DNA of 64,000 nucleotides from Carettochelys insculpta (taxonomy: Eukaryota; Chordata; Testudines; Carettochelyidae): NCBI RefSeq assembly GCF_033958435.1, contig NC_134137.1, forward strand, positions 107,084,501 through 107,148,500. The letters are read 5' to 3'. Of this stretch, positions 34,201 to 47,399 are shown in pieces. Each line of letters begins with the position of its first letter. The first letter of the stretch is position 1. Under the pieces are notes generated by a model that saw only the letters and a program-made list of their open reading frames with translations, had not been told where the DNA came from and made no database searches. The position numbers and the translations under genes were made by a program.

Positions 34201-37200
34201 AAAATAATTTAAAAAATTACTTTCATTCAACCTCCAGAGTCTCCAGTTTCCTTCAGGGACTTACACAAGGAAAAAGTAACGATTTCTGGAACTTCTTACG
34301 TAAAGCCAATCGTTAATATTTGTGAAAATGAATGAAGGTTTTTTGGGAGTGGAAGGGCTCTTTTCCCCTTCTGAATATTTACTAATACAGTTCTGTTTGT
34401 CAGCTTGATATTGGTTATCTTCTGCAGAAAGATTGATTCTCCATATAAAATGTCTTCCATCTTTCCAATATGTATTTTCTTAATTTCTAGAATCCAACCC
34501 CTTACTCTTGTTGGATGTAATATTTTCTGTAACTTAATTCCTTTACATTCATAAAGGGGAGGACTATTGTAACTAGTTAAGAATTTAAAATTCTAGTTAC
34601 AGTTTCTAAAAACTTTTGTGTCTTATTGATTTCCAAAGAGCTGTGGGCATCTAAGTCCTTTTGAAAATGGGATTTAGTCTCCCAAGTTACATAAGTCATT
34701 TGAAAACGTTCAGTCTCTTATGTCAGATATGCTTTTACTTTGACTGTAATATTACTGGAAGCGCCAATCTTATGCTTCCCTTCTGAGTTCTGTATTTGGG
34801 GTGTAGCGTGATGGTTTAAAACAGCCTTTCTCTGCCCTTAAGTTTCTTTTAAAGGTAAAACCCTACTACTTTGCATATTACATTGAGGGAAGAGAAGGAA
34901 TCTGGGGCAAGGTGAATTGGGGGAAGGGGACAGAGTATATTGCTTCCTCAGTACAATTGAGAGGACAGAGAGCAAGGGTTTGGCATCAAAGAGAGTGGGT
35001 CCAACTCTAGGGAAGGAGGTAGAAGATTGGGAGAACATGTAGGAGCCAGGAAGCACAGGCCCAAGGTGATGTAAAGGTTCTGAGAACCTGAGAGGGTGAA
35101 GCTGGAAATCATGACTGGTTTGACAGAGGAAGCTGGCTAACAAGGCCCATGGAGGTGGGTGCAATTAGTGGAGGCAAACACACAAAAGTTTAGTTATTGT
35201 TGTTTGTAATTGCAGGGATTTTGAGGGGCTGATTCATGTGACTACTTTAATGTTTTGGGGTTAATATTGCTGGCAGGGTGACAGTCACTAGGCTGTTAGA
35301 ACACTGGCTCAAATACTCTGTTGCGGCATTCCAGTGAAGAAAGATGTCTGAATGAGTGACATGAGGTGGTACTGAGCTGATCAGGATGATTTCTCTCTTA
35401 GTCCCTAAGGTAGATGTTGCTGTTGCTTTCTATAGCAGCTAATATTTACGCCTACAAGAGTTCTCCCACACTCCAAAGGTTTCCGCAAGGAGGAAAATTG
35501 CAATTTATCTTAGAAGCACCTAAGAATTGTTGGCTGTAGTTCCTGAACAGCTGAAACTACTTTCACCTGATTTTGAAGAATTATGCTTTCCATTCCTCCC
35601 CCTCACTCCCTCTGGGCTATATCTCTGCAAGCGACTTTACGGCCGCACAACTGTATCTCTGCAGCTGCACTGCTCTAGAATCTCCCATGTAGCTTCTCCG
35701 TGCTGGCAGGAGAGACGGGCCCCTATGAGTGACGGTTGCTAAGTTGGCAAGAGAGCATGTCCCACTGACAAAGCACCGTCCATGCTGGTGCTTTTGTCCG
35801 TGAAACTTCAGTCAGTCAGGGGTGTGGGTTTGCATGACCAACAAGTTTTCTTCAGTTCACTCCTAGCTCTTTGCTGTCCAAGGCACAAGAGTCTCACCCT
35901 GTTCCTCCTGTTAGTTTGCTTCTGAGCATGGGGCCACTTCCTTCATCTTTGGCTCTGCCTGCCAGTGGCTGAAGCTGCTGCTCAGACTCCTACCTCCCTG
36001 CATAAGGTAGTGAGTAGCAGTTGTAGACTTCAGTATTAGAAGAAATGCAGTAAGTGCGTGGTATTACATAAACCTTTTTAATTTCCCCTTCTTTTTCTTG
36101 CTTAACCAGGAAACTCCTACTGCTCCATTTGTGACTATCAGGATGGCTTGGCCTGGTCTGGCACTGCAATACAGTTTTCACCTCTTCCATTTCACCATTT
36201 AAATCAATGTAGTTTATTACAGCTAATCTTGTCCCCAGTGCTTTAGCTGCCAAGAGGCACCAACTTCATGGTGGTCCTTGAGAGACCACGATGTATGTAT
36301 TACCTCTCCCCTTGCCTGGCCTCAAAGTGTGAGTGCAATGTGTAACAGAGACCCACAATGAAGAACACTTGAAAATTATTCATGCAGGAAACTTAATCCT
36401 GGTGTATTCCTCTCTCAACTGTCAATAATTTGTATAACTCCATTTTGTGGCTCTTCACTTTGAACAGTGAAAGTGAGGTAACACTAAACAAGTTAGGATA
36501 GTGGTAACTTTGGGACCAAAATGCGGGTTGTCCCACAAAATAAAAGACAGTTTATTTATGACACCACATCAGTGACTGACACTGGCAGTGAAACCTGGTA
36601 GTTGCTGTAAGGTTGGGGTTAGGGTTAGGATTTCTTGGAAGGAACTAGGTCTTCAGTTGGGTGCCATTGTGAGTCTGGAATTGGTCCCTTGTCTCTGAAT
36701 CAGATGTTCTCCACCGTCAAACTTTCTGTATTGAGGACTCCGTTCACACGCAGCTCTTTGAATGTGAGCCCCCTTTACAAAATACACATTAGGGAATTTA
36801 ATTTAATGGGGTCATGGGGCTTTCAACTCCACAGAACAGACAGCTCACAACCCCCTCCCCCCCGCCAAAAAAAAAAAGTGACGTGGCACGTGAGATTTTT
36901 AAAATGCTCTCTATACTCATGGTATGCTTGTATAAGAATGTGAAGAGCCCTGATTACAAAGAAGCTTGGAAAGGCATTTGCCTGTGGAAGATGCTTGAAT
37001 GTAAGATATGCCAGTTTTTAGCAGGGAGAATGTCTAATAAAAGGGTGAAGAGGAGTGCTACAGCAAGGGACAAGCCAAAATTCATGCTGTGAATGGCCTC
37101 CAAGTTTAAGAAACTGCCTATTAACTCAGCCCCTGCCATACTCTTGTCTCATAGACAAACATACAGCTCTGTGGAGTCCTAGGGAAGTACAAGCAGTGGG

Positions 37201-40200
37201 TATCATCCAGAATGGTGCTGTGTTATGGTAGGAGCTGCTGGTCCTCAGAAACTCTCCTGCTCTGCCTCATGGAATGCTTATAACTCTAGGTAGACTATTT
37301 ACAAGAAGAAGAAAGGGATTCTGAAAACATTAACATCTATGAGGTAATTTGTAAACAACACTGCAGTTTAAACAAAATGTCGTGGCAGAAAAATGTAAGT
37401 CTGGGAATTCTAAAATGTTTTTTTGCAGCACAAAATTCTAGCATTTTTGTGCTTCTAATCCAGTATGTTACACCCTTGACTACAAGAGCTAAATGATGGT
37501 GGGGAATTTCTGCATAGTTAAACTTGCACCTCTTTTAAACGTTATACATTTTCTGAAGTTCAAACTTTTATCCCTCGTTGTGTTGTGGTAACATAGCATT
37601 TCCACAATGCTTCCAAACTTTCCACTGACATGCAAACAGGTACATGCCCTGCACCCTGGCTGGTGCTGCTTCCAGGACTGCCCAGCGTTTCATGGATCAG
37701 CAGGATTGAGCCACATTTGGGAACTTCACTATGTGCTGTCTTGAGACGCCATCCGCCCCGGTCCCTCTTGCTGTGCAGTGGTCTTCAGTGCATGTGTGTT
37801 GGATGATGACAATGGGCATTTCCAATGGTGGTGTGTTAGTAACTTCAGATTCAAATGTGTTGAGCCTGAAGAAGAAAATTCTTGGTTTGATTGCCTTCCC
37901 TGCTCTCCTGCCCCTGAATGCCTGCTGTGATTTCAGCGGTTTAGGAATATCCCTTTGGGCGTGCTAGTGCAGCATGTGATCTGGTGTTTAAAGCCTTCAA
38001 ATCGCTTGTCTATATCCATGTTCCCTGTACCCTCCCCTCACAAGAATCCAAAACATTGATGGATGAGCATATGTCTGCAGTATCGCTTTTGCAATGGGAA
38101 GCTGTATCCTTCTGTCAAGTGCACAACTAGCATGAGGTAATTTTTGTAATGAACAATGGTTTCTTGTGCTGCCAATCTGATAACTTTATAACAGCCATTC
38201 TGATTAATGGAGATTGCGATTTATTTCATACTTCATGGGCTGTCACTCTTTTGTTCAAAAACCAAATAATATTTTTATATAGAAACAAAGTAGGAGAATG
38301 ATTTTTTTTTTCCTATTGGGCAGATGTCAGTTATGCTACAAAATGTCATGTTTTTCCTGCTATAATTTTCTTTTGTGAACTAGCGGGGGAAGCACCGTGC
38401 AGTTTATCTTGTGCCAAGAGAATGGCATGTTTACATGCTTGAGCTCATAGCATTGCCTGGCAGTGCCACATCAGATGAGTTCCTGTTATCTTTCCCTCTC
38501 TAGTCTGCGAGTCCACAAATATTCATGCGTGTGAACAACTTCATACATGTGAGTAGTCTCTTTAACCGCTCTTTTACTGCATTTTTTTGGTCCTTATTTT
38601 GGATTTTGGTAACACTAGTCTCATAAGTAAAGTTGAGCCCCATCATGCAAACACTTCTTACATCAAGTAAAGTTTCGTTCTGCTAGCCCTGTGCAAAGAG
38701 TACATCCATGAACTAGAGAACAAGCAGCTATACCATCACTACAACAGTCCTGCAAATTCCTTAGTATGTCGGTGGCCTTGATGTGCCAATAGGGAGACAA
38801 CTGCATGGTCAGAGCCATCATTTACTTGTGGTGGTGGTGGTGGTGGTGCCCAAGTCATTTGAATGTATGTTGCCAGTATGTAGCTAAAGTTTTATGAACT
38901 GAGTGGAAAAAGGAGCAGGAACTGTTTACACCCTGTGGCATCTCAGACCATATTTATTAATAATAATGAAATATTTTAAAATTAATTCCTAAAATAGAGG
39001 GAATTAGGTTTAAACAACAAATATTGAAAAGGAGGTAAGGTACACATCCAGTATAAATAAACTCAAGCAAGAATATGACAAGTGAACAAACAAGTGGGCC
39101 TTTCTTAACTATTAAGATAATTCAGCATGTCTGTTAGATAAAGATATGGACCATGCAGCGTAACATCAGGCACGGATCTGAGAAACATCTCAGAGGTATG
39201 AGGTGACAAATTCAGGACAGAGAGTAGCCTTAACTCACATTCTTTTATTTTCTGGGTTTCATAATGGATAAAATAGTGTTTAATTTTTGGAGCCGTGTAA
39301 TGGTCTCTGTGGGTTTTAAATTAAACACAGAAAATGGATGGGCCACCTTTTTGAAATCTCTACCCAATTGATCTTACAGCAGTATGTGAGTTTTTTATAA
39401 TTTTGTTTAGAATGCTTAAGGAGGTCTTTAGGAGAGGTGGATTTACTATCCTGGAGGCTAAGTAGTTTAACTTAATCCTGAATAGACAAACGGATGCTCT
39501 CACCAAGGACCTAGCATCTGGGGCTGTCAACTTTTATTACTGAGAGACTCAGATGAGACAAAATTATCAGTAGCCCTCACAAAAAGATCACATAAAGAAA
39601 TAAATATATTTTGTTTGTGCTTTGGGCAGCGGGGTTGATGTGCACATTTACAAGGATCTGTGCATGTCTACATATAAATTTACAGTTTAACTACAGCTTT
39701 ATGGTGGCATTTTTTTTAAAGAAACCATTTACGTAAATCAGTTACGGCAACTGAATAAGATCTTGTAATTAATTGAGGTATCTTGCGTGGAGGGCAGGCA
39801 GACAGCTGTATGCTTACATTCTACTGTAAACAGCCAGGCCCATGCACAGTAGGCATTTTGTCAGTTTCCATTATGAGTAGGCAGTGCTCCTTGATCTTGT
39901 TTTGGAAGGGAAAAGAGTAGCTGATTCCAGGATTACTTAGGCTGTAGGCCAGTATTTTCAGGCTGGTGTCCCTTAAATGAAATGACTTAAGTCCATGCCT
40001 AGTTAAGTAAAGTAAATGAAGTCACATGGTTCACTTGAACTTTTTTTTTTTTTTCAATTCCAATTCTCAGCACTGGCTTTAAGGTTTAGAGAACTCTGAC
40101 CCCAGACTGGGAGCCAACATGCCATACTCCAGCTCCCAAAATAAAACAATGTCACAGCACAATTATATAAGCATTTAAAAATTACCCTTTCTAGTGAAAC

Positions 40201-40305
40201 TGCCTGTGTAAGCTTAACTATGGGCATGTCTCTGCCTAAAATAACAGATGTACAGGGGAGGCAGCTGCTGACCTACAGATCCCAAGACCCATCAAGCCTG
40301 GTTTC
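34201..40305. other. Longest repeat-poor stretch; no gene recognised
   Basis: Over 6 kb in which I recognise only a GTG microsatellite. Frames are short and lack family signatures. Such stretches can hold conserved non-coding elements, but sequence alone cannot show it. Confidence 0.45.
38828..38848. repeat. (GTG)7 microsatellite
   Basis: Seven uninterrupted GTG triplets. Confidence 0.95.
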
Positions 40306-40368
40306 AGGGGTGTTAGACTAACATTAAATTGTTCTTCTGGTCCCATCTAACCTGGTAATTCTATGAGT
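40306..40368 (+). mobile_element. CR1/SINE-type 3' tail, diverged
   Basis: GTTAGACTAACATTAAATTG, TTCTGGTCCCATCTAACC and TAATTCTATGAG follow the order of a CR1 3' terminus (GACTAGATGACC...GGTCCCTTCCAACC...ATTCTATGA). Confidence 0.5.
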
Positions 40369-40446
40369 CACACTGTTATTCCTCTTAAAGATAGAACTCT
40401 TTTCAATAAACTTTTCTCCCTGCAGCCACCCACAGTCTCCCTATCT

Positions 40447-40575
40447 AATTCATAGATTCCAAGGACAGAAGGGACTATTGTTGTCATCCCCTATGTAACA
40501 CAGGCTACAGAATGCCTCCAGAATAATTCCAAGGACATCCATTTTATTTATAATAAGACCAGGTCATTCCAGGAT
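40447..40575 (-). mobile_element. CR1-like LINE 3' end, reverse orientation
   Basis: AATTCATAGATTCCAAGGAC, AGAAGGGACTATTGT, TAACACAGGC and AATAATTCC are the reverse-complemented landmarks of a common amniote CR1/L3 3' region. The element is heavily 5'-truncated. Confidence 0.7.
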
Positions 40576-41529
40576 TTCCCCACTCCACATCAAAACAAAA
40601 GTAAATTTCAGTGGTCATCAGAAGGAAAAGAAACTCTCCCCCCCTTTATTTGTGTATATTTCATACTCATGCTAATGACGACCTGCGCTTTCTGTCTCAT
40701 GCATTGCTACATCTGATTCAGGCAATAATAATGAACGTAGCGTGAGTAGTGTAGCAGACGCCCAGTGGAGCTGTGTTGATTTGCTCCAGCTGACAGTCTG
40801 ACCCCTTGTTTATAGTTGTCCTTTCCTAAATAAAGAATCTCAAGAACCTCTCACCTGTCCAAAGGTCTCAGTGTGTGGGATTTCAGATCTGATTCTCCAG
40901 TATGTAAGTATTGATACGAAAGGCTAAATTGTGTACGGGGGCAGAGTGGCAACTCTGTTTTACAAGAGCATCCCATTCAAACTGTAACCCTTACCATTAA
41001 GCTTGACTGGTTTGACAGATTGGAGAATGTTTTATTACAATGTATTATTACAAAATTGGATGGCATCTTCTGAGAGAGACACTGTGGTATGAGGCGGAGG
41101 ATTACAAGGTTGGTGTGTTTTTGAAATGTATCTCTATGTCCCAAACCTTGGTTTTGGATTCCTACTAAGGTTTAGGTGTTTGTGGGGGTAACTTGTTCTG
41201 ATGTTTGCATCTTCCAATTCCTACAGGGTTGCCTTAGACACTAAATTCTGGCTGGAGAACTAGAACAAACTCGCTGCAAAAGGTAAAACATGTTCAGGAA
41301 AAAAATTATGTAGGAACTCTGCTTAGGCATCTTCTAAGAGTCAGTTGGTCCACTACCTTCCTCACATTTCAAAGTATTTCAGGCTATAGCAGGCTAGAAA
41401 TTGTGTTCTGGGGCACACTTAACAGGAAAGGTTACATAGTGAAAAAGAAAACCAAACCAGCCCCACAACCTGTGGTTCTGAGTCTGTGCCCAGATCAGCT
41501 GACTTGGGCTCATGATGCATACACTATGG
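40576..41529. other. No feature recognised
   Basis: AT-rich; nothing recognised. Confidence 0.4.
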
Positions 41530-41718
41530 CAGTGTTCCCTGCAAGCTGAGTGCTTGGGCAGCTGCCCAGCAGAGATTAAAGTCCTGCCCAGCTGATGAGT
41601 AGAGCACCCACAGTGGGCAAAATTTGTTTCTGTTGGTGGTGCACATCCGCTCCTGTCCCTCGGTGCACATGACAAAATTTATTCTGCCTATGGATAGAAA
41701 AATTTAGAGGGAACCCTG
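41530..41718. mobile_element. hAT-like short non-autonomous element
   Basis: The left end is CAGTGTTCCCTGCAAGC and the reverse-complemented right end is CAGGGTTCCCTCTAAATT. Flanking octamers cactatgg (41522-41529) and cactgcgg (41719-41726) agree at 6 of 8. A relative sits inside the CR1 at 2.9 kb. Confidence 0.7.
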
Positions 41719-43830
41719 CACTGCGGGGCTCAAAATAGCAGTATAGATGTTCCTGTTTGCCAGGCACCTGCCCGCTCCCCTGAGTTTCAGAGACAGAGCC
41801 TGAAAGTCTACGCTGCTTTGTTTGTTTTGTTAAAAGCCCTGTAGCATAACCCTTGGTGCTGTGGGGTTGGTTTTGGTCTTTTTTTTGTTTTTTGCCATAT
41901 AGACATACACATCATGAGCACAGTGTGTTGCTAAATAGCCCTGAAACATCATAAGGAAGGGATTGTGGCTCAAAGATTAATAATTTCCTGCTGGGAAACT
42001 GCAACTCATCAGTGTTCCTGATACCAGCTCAGTCGAGGTTCTCCTTGCTACCTGCCATCTGAATCAACAGGTGCATAGTTCTCTCTACTCCATGTTTATG
42101 AACCCAGATTCTGGGTGGCAAAAAGAGTGGGACCCATATGCCAGTATGTACACCGCTACATAAGTCTTCAGCTAGTCAAAAATCTAGCTAAAAGAGACTG
42201 AGTGTAGCATAAAATGCTACCAAGTTTCAGGAATCATATAATTTGGCCCAATGTTAATAAACTGTAATTCTTTACTTAGATCTAAGACCAACAATGTGTG
42301 TTTCCCTTTGAACAGCTTAATTGTATGATCTTTTATATTTTGTAATTCCTTGGGAACTGGAAAAAATGGCCAGTTCCTTCAAAGTCTGATTCTATTAACT
42401 TACACTCGGTTTTCTGAGCAGGGTGCTTATTCCAGAATAGACTTTCTAAACAGGGAGCTGTTCTGATATAGTTTTTGTGCATTAGCGATTCTGGTCAATT
42501 TCCCTGTAGACAGGGCTTGGTGTCTGGCATTCCCCAAGAAACATACCATAGATGCTTATGGCAAATTCTTAACAAGCACAGGAATATTTTTTAAAACAAA
42601 CTACCACCACATTGGATACAGATGCAGCTATTCCAAAGGAGCTTCCGGCATTTGTCCGCAAGAAATAATGTAAAGTATAAATAGCTTATCCAGTAGAGGT
42701 GTTTGGTAGAGGTTTTGGGGCTATCTTTCTTATACTCTTACCAATGATTTATCAGGAAAACAACCAATTTAGCAATAGGATTTTATGCATTGAAAAATAT
42801 CTTACGACAACCTATAGTGTACAATATTTATCCGGAAAACTAATGTTCTTTAGAATACTCAGTTACAGTTGCTATTTAAGCAGGTAGATTGGCTGGGGTT
42901 TCATTTGTAGCAGCCATTACAATGAAGCTTTATAAGTTGGTAACATTGTACTTGGGGCTGGCTTATGTTTGTAGCATTTTGTAGGACCAGATGTTAAAAA
43001 TGGCAGTTTAAACTGACATCTGCAATATCTACGGTTGCAATATGGGTGAAATTGCAGAGGATCTGCAGGAGGCCTGTGTGGGACTTCAGCACCCAAAATG
43101 AGACTTGGGTGGTGCATAGGCCTTGTGCCCAGGTGTGAATTTCACTGTAACTACATAAATTCTGAAGGAACAGTTTAATAATTATAGGGACAGACTAAGA
43201 AAAACTCTGGACAATAATATTTCTAAATGCAAAATACCTGTCCAGCGGTGTTCCATGTTTGTTAATATTAGAGCTAAACAAGCAACAGTGCATAGCCTGC
43301 TTCATGCCTTTCAATGCTTCCAGCCCTTGGGCAACTAACAGACTATTGATTGGAATCCTAGATAAAATGGAAAATGTAGGACATTTAAAGTATCTCCCTG
43401 CCATTGAATAATTATAAAATCATATGCATTGAAAATGAATGATTTGTAATCAGTAAATGATGCATTCCAGTGTTAGCGAGCCAGGGCCTGGGTTTTGTGG
43501 TAAAGCATGAACTTCTGAAGGTTAACATTTATTACTCTGCTCTTCCAGTGAACTAAAATTATATTTTATATTTCTGTAAATTAGTGGCTATTGCAATTGT
43601 GTTTCGTGACTAGCATTTAATCGTTCAGTACTGTATCACAGAAGGATTTGTGAATCGATAAATGATCGAACAGGTTTTATCTTTAGCATTGTAAGCTGGT
43701 CTATGGCTGTTTTACATAGAAAAAGTCAATTTAGCTGGCCTAAGGGCTTCAGGGCAACCTGTTACTGCCTGCTGACTCATGCCACAAATTTCTACCGTAA
43801 TGTTTTTAAGTGCGACTTTTTTGGATCGCT
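41719..43830. other. No feature recognised
   Basis: About 2.1 kb, AT-rich. A T-rich run lies near 41880. No gene or repeat end is recognised. Confidence 0.45.
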
Positions 43831-43840
43831 CTTTTAAATA

Positions 43841-43964
43841 GTATCAGAGGGGTAGCCGTGTTAGTATGGATCTGTAGTAGCAATGAAGGGTCCTGTGGCA
43901 CCTTATAGACTAACAGAAAAGTTTAGAGCTTGAGCTTTCGTGAGTTAACTCACTTCTTCAGATG
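43841..43964 (-). mobile_element. PLE-type terminal repeat insertion with 10-bp target duplication
   Basis: The 124-bp insert begins GTATCAGAGGGGTAGCCGTG and contains CCTGTGGCACCTTATAGACT. It ends in a stem region GTGAGTTAACTCAC (43940-43953) flanked by TTTC and TCTTCAG. A perfect direct repeat cttttaaata borders it at 43831-43840 and 43965-43974, showing an intact insertion. On the minus strand it carries CTGAAGA, one extra A, the stem and GAAA. Confidence 0.85.
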
Positions 43965-43974
43965 CTTTTAAATA

Positions 43975-45410
43975 GGCACCATATGGAATGGTGTTTATTC
44001 AAGTGCATTGGGAAGAGTCACAGCAGTGCCAATTTTTGCTCAACTTGAAACAGTCTGTTTACTGAGTCAGCACAACATTAATATAGTTAGAGCAACTGGT
44101 TTTAGAAAAGCTGCTAAAGGCTTTATACCTCTGCATTTTAAGATGAACCTTTTTGCAGCTAATGAAATGTGTAACATTCTGCATTACAGATTTGGGTATG
44201 TTTACAACAGAGATGTGAAATGTCAGCTCTTAAAGTACCAGACATTGTGTGGATTGCATGTGTTCATTACAATGTGGAGTTTAATTTGGAAAGTGATTGT
44301 TCTAAGTCATGTTCTAATTCGTGGTCTGAGCCTTTGTGCTATATCCATGTTTATATCCCAATGTGCATAGTGTATCACTGGGTTGACAGACATCTTTATC
44401 TAGCAGGATTGTTCTAGTGTCTTGCTCCTGACAGCTCTTCTGAAATAAGTTTCTTATGTTTCACCTTGGCTTGTCCTGTCCAGCAGCTCAGACTCAAGCT
44501 GTAGATGGGCTTACCAGAACTGTAGCTGCAAAATGTACTCTGCTGCAGCAAGCTGAGGTAGAAATAGTGAGGTGGCCAGGGGACATGCAAAATGAATCTG
44601 AAAGATGTTTGAGGAATTAGAACACATTTCCCTCCACCACATGTTTTCCCCTTACCTCCAAAACCTCTGTCCAGCCTTTACATGCCACCAAAATCATTCA
44701 TCTTCCTGATGGGACTGGTCACCTGAGCTCCAGTCTGCCAAACCCTCCAGAGTTCTCTACCTCCTGCATCTCCAGGTTGATAGAGCTGTCCTGTCTACTC
44801 CCTCTGCCTTAAAAATCACCGTTCTGCCCTTCTGAAATTTTGACTAAATTAGAATTTGGCCTGTTTAGGTATCACCAGCTCCTCTTCTGCGGCTCTGCAT
44901 ACTCATTATGTGAGAGAGAGAGAGAGCAAGTGGGGAAGGCTTCAAGGTAAAACACTTCACAATAGAATGGTACTGGATGAAGAAGGCTGTAGGGGGTGTT
45001 TCTTCTTGTGCCCAGCTGCCTCTAACAGCAGTTCCTTGGCATCCATTTTAACATTAAGCTCTCTTTCAGATGTAACTTTTTTCAAAGTAACTAAAGGATA
45101 CAAAACTGGCAGAATCCTAGACTAATGTTTACTACAGCTGCTGGGAGCAGATGGAAGCTTTTCCCTGATGTCTGCATCTGGCCATCACTCTCCATGCAGT
45201 TCTGTTGCAGTTAGCGATTTTATTTAGAAAAACGGTAACTTGGAAACAGGTACTATTTTCTCATGCGTCACTATCCATAGGAGGCATGTCACAATGAATC
45301 ATTAAATCATTCCCTGTTGTGAATGCCATAGAGACATTAAGGTTTTGTGTATACTCCACAAAAATAGGGATGAAATCAAAGTTTGGAAAACCAAATAAAG
45401 CTGTAAGAGC
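43975..45410. other. No feature recognised
   Basis: The 120-codon frame at 44008-44370 has no recognisable family. A (GA)n microsatellite lies near 44911-44927. Confidence 0.45.
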
Positions 45411-45412
45411 TC

Positions 45413-45711
45413 TAGGTAGAACCTCTCTGGTCCAGCATCTTTGGGACCTACCCCGTGCTGAATGAAAGAATTTGCCAGTCCACAGGAGGTCAGTATTGTC
45501 TAACAATATTACAGACTCTTCCACTACTTACTGTGCCCTTAAAAGACATTTAGGGGTAAGTCCATGTAAATGACTGGTGGCTAGCAACACACTTTGTGGG
45601 ACCACAGGAAAGTTGGCCACACCCATCAGTAGTTGTCAGCTAACTAAAATCATGCCGTATTATGGATGTTGCTAAACAAGAGAGAGTGCCAGACTAGAGA
45701 GGTTCAACCTG
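45413..45711. mobile_element. Tigger-like MITE
   Basis: The left end TAGGTAGAACCTCTCTGG and the reverse-complemented right end CAGGTTGAACCTCTCTAG agree closely, followed on both sides by TC(C/T)(A/G)GCA(T/C)CTTTG-like sequence. TA follows the right end. Length is 299 bp and there is no coding frame. Confidence 0.8.
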
Positions 45712-45713
45712 TA

Positions 45714-47020
45714 TTAAATTAATAGTTTTCTCTCTGGCAGCCAGATACCAAGTGATTAGGGATACATCATCTCTTGAATAGGAAGTCGAATTCCATTTAA
45801 ATTCTACCCAGGGAGCTGTTCCACTTTCCACTCTTAACTCCAAGGAAGTACTCACTGTTCAATGTACAAGGCTGATAATGACAAACATCTGGAAACAGCG
45901 CACAGCTTTTAGTATATAATACACAGAATCAAGAACAAGCTGCAGTTTTCATTCATGATTTTTACTAGAGCCAAAGGGTACAAAAATGAAAGCTTGCTAT
46001 ACACCGCTTGCCTTTAAAAAGTCACCACATACACAGTTGTACCTAAGCTGCCACAGTTACATGATAGAAGGGGTTATGTGATGCATGTAAGTTCCTTGAA
46101 ACCAAGTGATTCAAGCTTAGCCATATCAAGAACAGCAAATACTTTGTTGGTGTTAATTCAGCAAAACAATGAAAAAGAAGTGATCTTTTAAATTGTGTTC
46201 AGTTTCATTTCTTAAATCCCTCCTGAAGCTGAAGAAATTATTTGAGGGAAGATAAAAGCTGACAGTAGTTGCTCCAGTATCCTGTATCTTCAAAACAACA
46301 AGAAGTCCTGTATGATTTACAATGAGGAGTAAGTAATGTTTTAACTTGTGTTCGATTTTATCACCCATAATCCTCCCGTAGTCTAGTCTAACTTCAACAG
46401 GTAACTTTCTGAACTTAATGATTCACTCAACCCTTTGCCCTCAAGCATCAGTTAAATATTATCTCTATTTGATATGACTGTAGGGAATCTGGACAATTTT
46501 ATGGATTTTGTATGAGATAATGAATTCTCTGTCTTTACCAGACTGCAAATGCCATTTTGAACCTAGAGACTAGTTGCCTTGTTTGCTTCTAGCTCCGTGT
46601 TGGATTGAAATTCAAAAAGTCCGTGGCAGGGACTGACAAAAAGCAAATTGTTGGCTGAAATGAGCTTAAAATGAGGGAAGTTGTGCAGGAACTAGATGAG
46701 AAGTAGCGCTTCTAGCTGAATGCAAAGGGACTCCCGATGAGAAATGCATGTAGGGTTTGTTTATCAGTGGCTCTGTGTAACTCAAGTATTATTAAAGGGC
46801 AGAGTCTTGTATGTATTATTTGCTACCTGCATGGTGTGGCACTTTGAGGAGGTAGTAACCCAGAAGGGTTGTACCCATAGGTAAAATTCAGGGAGAGTGC
46901 GTATCAGAGTTGCACAATGAGTCTGGGAACTGGGCAGGGGACTGTAATGTTGCCATTCTTGGGAGTGAGTATAAATGGATCTGTGCCCTGAGGATGTACC
47001 CAGGGACCCCAGGGCTGGAG
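45714..47020. other. No feature recognised
   Basis: AT-rich; nothing recognised. Confidence 0.45.
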
Positions 47021-47370
47021 CAGCGTTGCTAACTGTCCAATCACACAAATTCAAATGTCCTGCCCTGCCCTGCCTTGCCTGTCTGTTTTCCAACACTCTG
47101 CCCCCCTCACTCCTCCCTTCCATTGTCTGCGCTCCCCTCACCCTTACTCACTTTCGCCAGGTTGGAGTGCAGAAAGGGAGTGAGGCTTGGGGTAGATGGA
47201 CATGCCAACCACTTCTGGGAGAAAAGGGACAGAGCAGGCAAGCAACCTGCCCTGGCCCCGCTGTGCCATCAGACTTCTAGCGGCTGATATCCTGGTATGG
47301 CTTCACGAGCCTCCGTGAGATCAAGCTCAATCCCAGGAGACACCCAGGGAAACTGGGAGGGTTGGCTACC
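47021..47370 (+). mobile_element. hAT-like element, GGTTGCCAAC family
   Basis: The left end is GCGTTGCTAACTGTCCAAT. The right end, as reverse complement, is GGTAGCCAACCCTCCCAG. The body runs from a pyrimidine-rich part through CTCACTTTCGCCAGGTTGGA to a purine-rich part. The minus strand of 12955-13180 is the same family. Confidence 0.55.
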
Positions 47371-47399
47371 TTAGACAGTGCCTAGGCTCTGTTCTGGCT

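Noticed and set aside
36610..36632. Telomere-like GGTTAGGG repeats
   Set aside because: Only about two units are present, within the range of chance. Not an interstitial telomere array.
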